Both the position numbers and the translations under genes were made by a program. The notes beneath the pieces are model-generated. The model saw only the letters and a program-made list of their open reading frames with translations. It was not told where the DNA came from and ran no database searches. From a virus, in the IMG/VR virus record IMGVR_UViG_3300009320_001008, positions 1 to 39,403 of that record: a DNA stretch of 39,403 nucleotides; one strand, written 5' to 3'. Positions 8,012 to 14,406 of the stretch are shown here, piece by piece; positions within the stretch are counted from its first letter, which is position 1, and the number at the start of each line of letters is the position of its first letter.

Positions 8012-10426
8012 TTATAAACTATTTGTTTCTAAGACCTTATCAAAAATTTCATTAAGTACTTCTACTTTATCATCCCATTTAAAGTTTTTTTGTATATTAG
8101 CTAAGCAATCTGCATTTATATCTTTCTCATTCGGAGATTCTTTCCACTTCTGATACTCCTTCTCTAAAGCTTCAGTCATTTTCCATACATCAACAACTGG
8201 GCGTAAGTGTCCGTTATCCAACGCTTGATTCATAACACAAACATTTGGAATCAAGTGCCCTGTTCTTCTAAGCATTTCTGGTATGGCGCTGTTAGCCGGA
8301 GCTATGCTTGGGGTACCAGCAGCAGCTGCTTCTAATAACGATAGTCCACAATTATGAACGGTAGCTTGGGCTGTGGTATATGATTCTCCGTCAGGAACTT
8401 CTAAATCGTATCCTGTTCCGTATGGTTCTATTTTAGATATTGATAATAAATTTAAATACACAAATTCATCAGTAAGCTCGTACTTGTGCATAAGGTGGCC
8501 TTTAGTTTTTAATGGTTTTCGATCTTCATAGTATTTTACAGAATAAATATACCCATCACCGAAACCTTTCGAGTTATCTTCTTTATTAACACTTGCAACT
8601 TTACCCAAAGTTAACCACACGTCTCTTACTAAGTAAGCTAAATATTGTGACACTGTTTTATATCTAGTATAATGCCTCTTATTACTTATATCACCGTCAC
8701 CTGCAATAAGACCATTAAGTAGAGATTCCTTATTAGGAATATCTAATGATAAAAAATACAATGGGAATTTTTTTGTGTGTGCATTAGTTCCAAACATTTC
8801 TTTAAACATTCGCCCTAACATTGGTGCGGAGAGTATTATATATCCGGAGTTATCTTTATCAGACTTCTTGAATTCTGGTTTTTTGTAATTGTTATAAATA
8901 TTGATGTACTTTTGGTATGTATCGATTACAAATTTATGTAAATCTGTTTCATCATTATGAAAAGAAAATCTTATCCCACTTGGACAAGTTGCTCCTTCAG
9001 CAATATATAAACCAAAAAATTTACATATGTCTTTATTAATTGGTATATATCTAGTTATTTTCTTTTTATCGGTTGACTTTTTTGAAATTAAGTATTTATC
9101 TTCTATTTCGTAGTCATAACTAGATACGTAATTACTTAAATCAAGTTTTTCAGGTGTAGGTAAATTATATTTCGGACGTCGCAGAGCTACTATATCTGTT
9201 AAGTTTAATTCATCAGCACGTTTATATGTGCCGTCTTGTAATAAAAGTGGGTGATCCTTTGAACAAATAAGGGGTTCTGTAAATTTACTTAACCTGATAG
9301 AAAACACTGGTTCTGTAAATTTGGTTTCTAGAGTTTTGTTTACGTTAGACCACTTACCTTTGTCGTTAATAACATAATCCCCCTTTGTTACTTCTTCTAT
9401 AGGTTTGTATCCGTTTTTGGTTAAGATCTGTGTTCCTTTCAATAAGGCACCCTCACCTAGACTCGATGATATGTTTACATTAGCTATATTGTAAATATCA
9501 TTTATTACTTTATCTGAAACTGCACCGGCGTAAATATTAGCAGCGTTGACGCCAATTATATTATTTACATCTTCATCTGTAAAGCTAGCATTTAATAGAT
9601 GATTTTGGAGAACGTTTGTTCTGCCAGGCCCCATACTCATCTCAGAAGCCATCATATGTAGGTATAAGAACACATCGTCTCTATCATGTTTTACTACTTT
9701 TTTTATGTCTCTGGGAGAACATGGATTTACATCGCATGATGTTCTATCTAGTGGCATATGATTACCACACTTGCATACCTTATAACCTTTTGCGAACATA
9801 GAGAAAGCTCTAATTGATAATGGAATACATTTTCGTGGCTGAAATCTATTTATATTCACCACTACGAATTTACCTGCCCAACCAAAAGCTTCTTTTTGTT
9901 TTAATATAGTTTTGTATTCGATAGGATGATATACTTTCGGGTCGACTCCATGATAAAGTTTATAAATTTCTTTTTTATAATCCGGAAATCTATCGCGTAT
10001 TACTTTAATGGCCCAATCACTGTAAGTGATAACAGCGTCAGCGACATTTAATACATTTCCCCAGGCTCTGGAAAACGGTTGACCATCTACTGGAAAATAT
10101 ACTACTATTTTATTTTTGGGATGTAACACATTTCTAATTTTATCTATTACATCAGAAATATGAAATATATCTTGAAAAAGGAACACAATGTCTGGTTGTT
10201 CTCTCCTAACGATTGGAATAAGTCTTTTCATCCCAAGCATATCATCTCTACTAACTGGGTACACAAAGTATTTCTCTGTATTATAGTGTTTTTCGCCATG
10301 ATGATTTATAGCTAATACCTGTGTATCATATTTCTGATACATATCTTTTAGAAGATTTTCTGCTACATGACCAAATCCAGTATCTACCAAGAAATCGCAC
10401 CAGGCAAGTAATTTTTTTCTTCTCAT
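8012..10426 (-). CDS. GT4 glycosyltransferase with intein (precursor 804 aa)
   Basis: The two outer parts, residues 1-326 and 693-804, join to a ~438-residue GT-B retaining glycosyltransferase that would transfer a sugar from a nucleotide donor. N-terminal motifs include VDTGFGHVAENL. Residues ~189-197 (VVVNINRFQPRK) are the usual GT4 linker strand. Splicing restores the donor-binding EX7E motif as E325-G-C693-G-L-S-L-L-E699. An unusual Cys cluster (C218, C220, C231, C236) inside the catalytic region looks like a zinc knuckle. The gene is separated from the main glycan cluster by about 18 kb. A well-formed promoter lies 39 bases upstream of the ATG. Confidence 0.85.
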   Translation of the reverse strand: MRRKKLLAWCDFLVDTGFGHVAENLLKDMYQKYDTQVLAINHHGEKHYNTEKYFVYPVSRDDMLGMKRLIPIVRREQPDIVFLFQDIFHISDVIDKIRNVLHPKNKIVVYFPVDGQPFSRAWGNVLNVADAVITYSDWAIKVIRDRFPDYKKEIYKLYHGVDPKVYHPIEYKTILKQKEAFGWAGKFVVVNINRFQPRKCIPLSIRAFSMFAKGYKVCKCGNHMPLDRTSCDVNPCSPRDIKKVVKHDRDDVFLYLHMMASEMSMGPGRTNVLQNHLLNASFTDEDVNNIIGVNAANIYAGAVSDKVINDIYNIANVNISSSLGEGALLKGTQILTKNGYKPIEEVTKGDYVINDKGKWSNVNKTLETKFTEPVFSIRLSKFTEPLICSKDHPLLLQDGTYKRADELNLTDIVALRRPKYNLPTPEKLDLSNYVSSYDYEIEDKYLISKKSTDKKKITRYIPINKDICKFFGLYIAEGATCPSGIRFSFHNDETDLHKFVIDTYQKYINIYNNYKKPEFKKSDKDNSGYIILSAPMLGRMFKEMFGTNAHTKKFPLYFLSLDIPNKESLLNGLIAGDGDISNKRHYTRYKTVSQYLAYLVRDVWLTLGKVASVNKEDNSKGFGDGYIYSVKYYEDRKPLKTKGHLMHKYELTDEFVYLNLLSISKIEPYGTGYDLEVPDGESYTTAQATVHNCGLSLLEAAAAGTPSIAPANSAIPEMLRRTGHLIPNVCVMNQALDNGHLRPVVDVWKMTEALEKEYQKWKESPNEKDINADCLANIQKNFKWDDKVEVLNEIFDKVLETNSL
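8351..9448 (-). mobile_element. Intein in the glycosyltransferase, Ala1 class with LAGLIDADG endonuclease
   Basis: Residues 327-692 (366 aa) form a complete intein. Block A is ALLKGTQILT (Ala at position 1). Block B contains SKDHP (H392). The endonuclease motifs are FGLYIAEG (~471-478) and LNGLIAGDGD (~570-579). Block F is GYDLEVPDGESY, and the end is TVHN (H691-N692) followed by Cys+1. Ala1 with Cys+1 is the pattern of class 2 (KlbA-type) inteins, in which the +1 Cys attacks the N-terminal junction directly. The block F Cys that marks class 3 is absent. The insertion is inside the EX7E catalytic motif. Confidence 0.88.
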
Positions 10427-10464
10427 CTATAAGTTTGGTTAATAATAAGTATATCCCTTTAACT

Positions 10465-10493
10465 AATATACAAAATAAAATATTAAAAATCAA
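10465..10493 (-). promoter_or_regulatory. Candidate promoter of the intein-bearing glycosyltransferase
   Basis: On the minus strand TTGATT (10493-10488) and TATATT (10470-10465) are spaced by 17 bases, ending 39 bases before the ATG at 10426. The remainder of 10427-10518 is AT-rich with no gene. Confidence 0.45.
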
Positions 10494-10518
10494 ACTATTT
10501 TTTAAAAATTTTTAAGCT

Positions 10519-10549
10519 AAAAAAATGGGGTGGCTTAAGTATCCACCCC
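10519..10549 (-). terminator. Intrinsic terminator of the GC-rich element
   Basis: On the minus strand a GGGGTGG / CCACCCC stem (7 bp, 9-base loop) is followed by A and seven Ts. This is a textbook rho-independent terminator, and it fixes the direction of transcription of the element as minus. Confidence 0.8.
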
Positions 10550-11202
10550 TAGTTCCCACCTACCTACCCTACCTTCCACGCTCAATTGCTCGAAAGAAGA
10601 TAAAACAGATAGATAAAGTGAGAGAGGCGGAACCTCTCTCGTTAAGTTACAACTTGCACGAAAAATTACGGCAATATTCGGCCGTTTCCTCTTCAGGATC
10701 CTTAGTCCGGAGGACAGCGGTCGGTATGTTCCGGAATTCACCTAGGCGAATTCTTACCGGCGGTCTTCTCCCGGGTCTCCCGGGATATCGGGAGCTGGCG
10801 AATTTATTCTCAGGAGAGGATGCATGCGGCGAGGAGCGGGAGGCCACTCGCGTTACCGGACCATGGGCCGCCTTTTTACCGGCGCCACCAGTTTAGTCAT
10901 CGATCGTTTAGCGGCGGATGATGCTGGAGACCTGGATGACCGGCCGGTCTAGCTGCAGCTGCTAGAGCTGCTGAGGTGACCGGCGGTGGGCGGTTGTTTC
11001 GAACGGGACCCGCGGTTTATCTGTGGTCGTTACTGGGGTCTGGAGTTAAGGCCTGGAGGGACTGGCGTCATGAGCTCGAGGGATACCCGGGCGCTGCCGA
11101 CGTTAACCCTTAGGACGGCGAGGCCGTAGGAAGGGAGTGTTGTTCTCCCCGGCCGATCCGTCCGATGGTTAACGATTAACCTACAGAAACGAATCGCTTC
11201 TG
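10519..11202 (-). ncRNA. Large GC-rich structured, palindrome-rich element (candidate ornate noncoding RNA)
   Basis: About 0.68 kb of clearly GC-rich DNA in an AT-rich genome, with no credible coding frame. On the minus strand it begins with hairpins at 11202-11184 (CAGAAGCG-ATT-CGTTTCTG) and 11181-11167 (GGTTAA-TCG-TTAACC) and ends in the terminator at 10519-10549. Other strong stems are 10640-10620 (8 bp, 5-base loop), 10794-10777 and 10753-10734. The last has a GAATTC/GAATTC stem whose 8-base loop contains CCTAGG. A 12-base perfect palindrome spans 10938-10949. Six-base palindromes are about three times commoner than chance. Size, terminator and stems suggest an ornate RNA comparable in scale to GOLLD or ROOL, but I cannot match it to either. 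The first hairpin resembles that of the retron RNA. Confidence 0.7.
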
Positions 11203-11224
11203 CTTATATAATTTATAGTAATAC

Positions 11225-11253
11225 ATTATATAAAGGTCGCTGCAAATTGTGAC
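11225..11253 (-). promoter_or_regulatory. Possible promoter of the GC-rich element
   Basis: On the minus strand GTCACA (11253-11248) and TATAAT (11230-11225) are 17 bases apart and lie just upstream of the first hairpin of the element. The -35 matches consensus at four of six positions only. The element could instead be transcribed from the retron operon, as no terminator is seen after the gene ending at 11271. Confidence 0.35.
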
Positions 11254-11270
11254 TTACTTTACCTATCTAA

Positions 11271-11945
11271 TTATTTCCAACATTTGTTACAATAACTACA
11301 ACTCTGCTGTAGTTTCATTTTTCCTGAATCACATGGACAAGCTTCTGCTATTTTTTCAGCTTTTGCTTGCTCAACATGTTTCTTGCTTATATTAAAAAAA
11401 GCATTGAATTTGAAGCCACTTAACTTGGTGAACTCATCAGGCATGCCTGTGAAACAAGTTTTGACTTTATTATTTACTAAGTAATTATTATTGTAGTTTT
11501 TTAAATTAGTATTATCAAAACTTAAAAGGACCGATGTTAAGTTGTTTATATCTGCTACTTCTTTTATATATTCAATGCCTAAGTATGTTAAACTCTTGCT
11601 AATTACAAAAAATTTAAAATCTAATTTTTTTAAAAAAGTGTAGTGCTCAGGAATAAAATCCCCGCTCCCATAAACTCTAACTGGGAGCTTCTTTAGTCGT
11701 TTTAAAGCTTGACTCTTGCTAGTTTTCAGTTTCCGGTATTCATCGTTTAATTGGTTTGCGAAAGCTTTTCCATTTCTAGTTGCCATTACACTGTTTCGTT
11801 CTGTCTTGTTTCCGTACGCTGGATAGATTCTCAGCATATTTTCGACGTAACAATACTCGCATAGTGGGTGATAACGTTTACACGTTTCATCTCTACTAAA
11901 ATCTATAGATAGTATTGTTTTTTGATTTCGTGTAAAGACTGTCAA
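11271..11945 (-). CDS. GP88-like cysteine-rich phage protein (224 aa)
   Basis: The N-terminus has C22-x6-C29-x2-C32 followed by Tyr (LCEYCYVEN). The middle has VRVYGSGDFIPEHY (~89-102). The C-terminus has ACPCDSGKMKLQQ followed by C216, C219 and C222. This arrangement, with a GDF segment and a terminal Cys set, matches the phage 'gene product 88' family, which looks like a relative of radical SAM enzymes with iron-sulphur sites. No reaction is known to me for the family. It is the last protein gene of the retron module and lies ~70 bases before the GC-rich element. Whether it works with the retron is unknown. Confidence 0.55.
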   Translation of the reverse strand: MTVFTRNQKTILSIDFSRDETCKRYHPLCEYCYVENMLRIYPAYGNKTERNSVMATRNGKAFANQLNDEYRKLKTSKSQALKRLKKLPVRVYGSGDFIPEHYTFLKKLDFKFFVISKSLTYLGIEYIKEVADINNLTSVLLSFDNTNLKNYNNNYLVNNKVKTCFTGMPDEFTKLSGFKFNAFFNISKKHVEQAKAEKIAEACPCDSGKMKLQQSCSYCNKCWK

Positions 11946-11958
11946 AACAATTTAACGG

Positions 11959-12150
11959 TTAATTATCGTACTTTTTTCCAACCCCGGTCATATACTCTTT
12001 TCTACTTATTGGAGTAATATTTTTCATAGTGGAATTCTTCACTTTTTTTGATATATCTAAAGCTCCTAAAATCGTCGGGTCTGTAACAAAAAGTTTTCTT
12101 TCACTGCTTCTTTTCTTACCAGTTTCTAACAAGATTTTGTAATAAGGCAT
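11959..12150 (-). CDS. Small hypothetical protein (63 aa)
   Basis: Basic, soluble protein (MPYYKILLETGKK...KEYMTGVGKKYDN) with no recognised family. A GAGG site lies upstream, inside the end of the 44-residue membrane gene, from which it is separated by three bases. It belongs to the retron RT transcription unit and could be a retron accessory gene, but nothing in its sequence says so. Confidence 0.5.
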   Translation of the reverse strand: MPYYKILLETGKKRSSERKLFVTDPTILGALDISKKVKNSTMKNITPISRKEYMTGVGKKYDN

Positions 12151-12153
12151 TTA

Positions 12154-12288
12154 TTATTCCTCGTTGTCGCTAGGTTGTCTGTTTTCCTTTTTATATTCTT
12201 TTATCTTACTACTTGCCCAGAAGCTTATTATTTCTCCTGTAACAAATATAGCAACATATATAATATATTGACCTAGCTTTTTATCCAT
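12154..12288 (-). CDS. Single-helix membrane miniprotein (44 aa), coupled to the retron RT
   Basis: The frame starts MDKKLGQYIIYVAIFVTG and ends PSDNEE. Residues ~5-26 form one hydrophobic helix, and the tail is strongly charged (KIKEYKKENR). The ATG starts one base after the RT stop codon, so translation is likely coupled. Small membrane proteins are among the known kinds of retron effector, so this is a candidate toxin or effector. It could equally be a holin-like or unrelated phage miniprotein. Confidence 0.55.
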   Translation of the reverse strand: MDKKLGQYIIYVAIFVTGEIISFWASSKIKEYKKENRQPSDNEE

Positions 12289-12289
12289 T

Positions 12290-13510
12290 TTAATCTTTAC
12301 TCACATTATTGGTTAATATGGTGGTTAATTCATTTTTAAATCTGTTTCCTCTTTCCATATGAAGTGAGTATATCCACTCTGCAAACCCACGTAGTTTTTG
12401 ATAATCATCTATTGTTATTATTTCATCATTAGCAATAATATTGTGTAATTTTGCTCTAAAATTTCTCCATTCCCATTTAGGGATTGAAAGTTTTTCATTT
12501 ATAACAATGCCTGTCACCATCATACGCCTGTGTGGACGCATTATTTTTGTTTTCTTGTTCTTTATTTTTAGTTTGTATTTTTCTACTATTGATGTCACCT
12601 CATCTATAATTACCCCGATATCAAAATTTTTTAAGGGGTGACTAAATGATATATCATCCGCATCATTTTGTGTTAGCTACATATTTCTATATAGATCAGA
12701 CTATATCTTCATCCTCATTTGAGGAGCTGGACGCTCTTGATGGTTATTAAGAAGACTACACTTCTCCATTAGTCGTTGCACGTTCTTTTAGTGTACTAAA
12801 AGCTTCGCTCAGGGTTACCGTACTATTTTATAGGTTAGGCTTTCTCTGAATTCATCCAGTTGCTACTACACGTTACCGTGTAGCGAGACTGCTTTTTTAA
12901 ATTTATCATGTTTTCTTTTTAAACATTTGCATAGCTTGTCAAGATAAATTTAATTTTTTTTCAATCTAGTGTAGATGATATTATTTTTTGTAGCTAATAC
13001 ATGTAATTCTTCATCTAAAGGAATACAATATAAATTAGCTATTGCTGGGCTCGTTGGGGCGCCTTGAGGCAATCGATTTTTATAAGTTACCAAGTCGGTA
13101 AATATTTTAAACGAATTCCTTGCATCACCAAGAGTATACTCTGGACGTAATCTGATTAATTTTGCACTTAAACTAGCCATTAGTGTTATAACCATGTCGT
13201 AGCTTATACTCCCAAAGAAGTCTTGGAAGTCCATATTTAATAAAACTTTTGAGCCTAAATGCCTGTGTGCATTTTCACGAACATTGAGTCTTTTTACAAA
13301 CCCAGTAGCTGATTCATGAAGTCTGAATCTATATAACATCTTAAGTAAAATGCTACGCTGGATTGTTTTTAATGGATCCAACGGTGCGTCTATCCATCTA
13401 CTTTTGTGGTCTGACTTCTTTTTTGGATAAGAGTTATAGTAATTCCTTTTATTAGATATTATCTCATTTATTGTCGATGCATCAGTATCTAAAAATCTGT
13501 AAATTGTCAT
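12290..13510 (-). CDS. Retron reverse transcriptase, split by a group I intron (306 aa after splicing)
   Basis: Exon 1 is 13510-12964 and exon 2 is 12663-12290; joined they give 306 residues, a normal retron RT length. Retron hallmarks: the NAxxH motif at 80-84 (ENAHRHLG), catalytic Asp94 in NMDFQDFFGSI, LPQGAPTSPAIANL at 147-160, Y183-A-D-D186 at the joint, and VTG at 232-234 (MMVTGIVINEKL). Exon 1 ends ...IIYTR plus one T; exon 2 begins AT GCG GAT GAT, so splicing creates the Tyr codon TAT. Without splicing, translation stops four codons past the junction and gives an inactive 186-residue product. Retron RTs reverse-transcribe part of the RNA encoded upstream into branched msDNA. The matching RNA lies at 13529-13851. 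The membrane miniprotein gene follows one base after the stop. Confidence 0.9.
12664..12963 (-). ncRNA. Group I intron (300 nt, no ORF) in the retron RT
   Basis: The 3' part contains GAAGATATAGTCTGATC, nearly identical to the P7/P3 core of the T4 td intron (GGAGATATAGTCTGCTC). It is followed by a P9-like hairpin (CTATAT-AGAA-ATATGTAG) and a final G at 12664 after ACACAAAAT. Upstream are a 7-bp hairpin with a GTAA tetraloop (CTACACG-GTAA-CGTGTAG, P2-like), CCTGAGCGAAG, a CTTTTAG/CTAAAAG stem, and GTGCAACGACTAATGG. The 5' exon ends in T, as group I splicing requires. GACTA/TAGTC supply a P7-type pairing. I could not assign the P1 guide pairing with its U-G pair by eye. It has no internal endonuclease; a broken HNH gene lies at 3553. 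Confidence 0.88.
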
Positions 13511-13528
13511 TTATTTTTTACCGTGTAA

Positions 13529-13851
13529 GTCACTAAAACCTCAGCTATACTTGAATTTCGAAGAAACATCGTTAGCCTGGGGCGGAGCCGTCGAGAATAG
13601 TTTAGTTATTAAAGCAATTTGCGAGAACGGGGCTTGCACCGTTAAGCAATTTGGTTTTATCACTAAAGTATTCTTGATTGCGATGACCCATCCTTTCCGA
13701 GAAATTCTTACTGTGGGATAGCGAGCTGACGGGATCATGAACTAGATCTTTATTTTAGGTTCAGGTTCGCGGCAGCTGGGTCCCTTATTGAGTTAGCATA
13801 GAGACGAATCGTCTCTGTGATTAATTGTGTCTATAGCTAAGGTTCAGTGAC
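13529..13851 (-). ncRNA. Retron msr-msd noncoding RNA
   Basis: The element lies between the 117-residue gene and the RT, in the standard retron order. Its ends form the a1/a2 inverted repeat: 13851-13832 (GTCACTGAACCTTAGCTATA) pairs with 13549-13529 (TATAGCTGAGG, one bulged T, then TTAGTGAC), 20 pairs in all. CCTTAGC within a1 matches the branch-point context of retron Ec86 (CCCTTAGCG), so the priming G is probably the G of TTAGC (13837). The first msr hairpin is 13816-13800 (AGAGACG-ATT-CGTCTCT). Inside are a GACCCA/TGGGTC pairing and a direct repeat of CAAATTGCTT. At ~323 nt it is longer than most retron RNAs. The a2 end is 18 bases before the RT start codon. Confidence 0.82.
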
Positions 13852-13853
13852 AG

Positions 13854-14207
13854 TTAATTATCAAAAAGTTTTAGTTGCTTTTTTTCTGCTTCTAACTTTT
13901 TAATCTTTGCTGATAATATTCCAGCTAAAATTAATAAACGAGCTTCCACTAGTTCTGCTAAGTTTACACCGTTATTGAATTGGTGAGGATAAATCAATGT
14001 TGATTCTTCATCAATATCTTTACATACTGGGAATACACTTAGTTTCAAAGAAGTTAATAATTGTAGTTCATTCCAATTTTTTTCAAAAGAAATGCTTTTT
14101 ATTAATGGCATAACTTCCTTATCTTCTTTGTTGAAAATTTCTATTATTTCTTCAATAGCATGTGTTAGCTCATCTTTGTCGCTAGTCGTCGGTTTGTTTT
14201 TGTTCAT
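13854..14207 (-). CDS. Hypothetical protein upstream of the retron RNA (117 aa)
   Basis: Helical, charged protein (IEEIIEIFNKEDKEVMPLIK...LVEARLLILAGILSAKIKKLEAEKKQL) ending in a short coiled-coil-like tail. No family is recognised. The ATG has a strong GAGG site. It overlaps the end of the upstream 43-residue gene by 26 bases. Its stop is three bases before the retron a1 repeat, so the retron RNA is probably processed from, or overlaps, the same transcript. It may be part of the retron system or a neighbour. Confidence 0.55.
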   Translation of the reverse strand: MNKNKPTTSDKDELTHAIEEIIEIFNKEDKEVMPLIKSISFEKNWNELQLLTSLKLSVFPVCKDIDEESTLIYPHQFNNGVNLAELVEARLLILAGILSAKIKKLEAEKKQLKLFDN

Positions 14208-14313
14208 CTGTTACCTCGTTTTTAGTTACCACTTTTTCCTCCAGTGCGTCAAGAAGTAGTTCGATGGCTTCTGTGACCATCCTTCTAATTCTTTTAAACA
14301 TTGATTTTTCCAT
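14182..14313 (-). CDS. Small hypothetical protein (43 aa)
   Basis: A short frame beginning MEKSMFKRIRRMVTEAIELL and ending DEQKQTDD. It is an amphipathic helix with a basic N-terminal face. It overlaps the next gene by 26 bases and is the first gene of the minus-strand module. The ribosome site is weak. No family is recognised. Confidence 0.4.
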   Translation of the reverse strand: MEKSMFKRIRRMVTEAIELLLDALEEKVVTKNEVTDEQKQTDD

Positions 14314-14406
14314 TGCTTTTTTACTGGTTTATTACTATATTGAAAAAGGGATACTAAATATATTCATAATTCTTATACCATAAAAATCTAGAAAAGAGGT
14401 TTGTAG
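14314..14406. promoter_or_regulatory. Divergent intergenic region between retron module and RNA polymerase
   Basis: This 93-bp AT-rich gap must hold start signals for both directions. On plus there is TATATT at 14359-14364 but no good -35, and an AAGAGGT ribosome site just before the RNA polymerase ATG at 14407. On minus TATAGT at 14339-14334 could be a -10. Neither promoter is convincing by eye. Confidence 0.3.

Noticed and set aside
8351-9448. Class 3 intein
   Set aside because: Class 3 needs a Cys in block F; here block F reads YDLEV with the usual Asp, and Cys+1 is present, so class 2 fits better.
10525-10896. Open frames across the GC-rich element on both strands
   Set aside because: They overlap strong stems and a terminator, have no ribosome sites and no protein-like composition; GC-rich DNA has few stops by chance.
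10519-11202. Second retron RNA
   Set aside because: It shares a hairpin with the retron RNA but I found no a1/a2 repeat or TTAGC branch context and no adjacent RT on its 3' side.
12598-12965. RT treated as a pseudogene with two broken halves
   Set aside because: The break coincides with group I intron sequence, the ends follow the T | G splice rule, and the joined frame restores YADD exactly.
12290-13510. RT as part of a diversity-generating retroelement or group II intron
   Set aside because: The RT has LPQG...SP rather than the DGR form, plus retron NAxxH and VTG motifs and an upstream a1/a2 RNA. No template/variable repeat pair or domain V was seen.
13541-13738. Short minus-strand frame upstream of the RT
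   Set aside because: It lies wholly within the retron RNA between a1 and a2 and has no recognisable domain or ribosome site.
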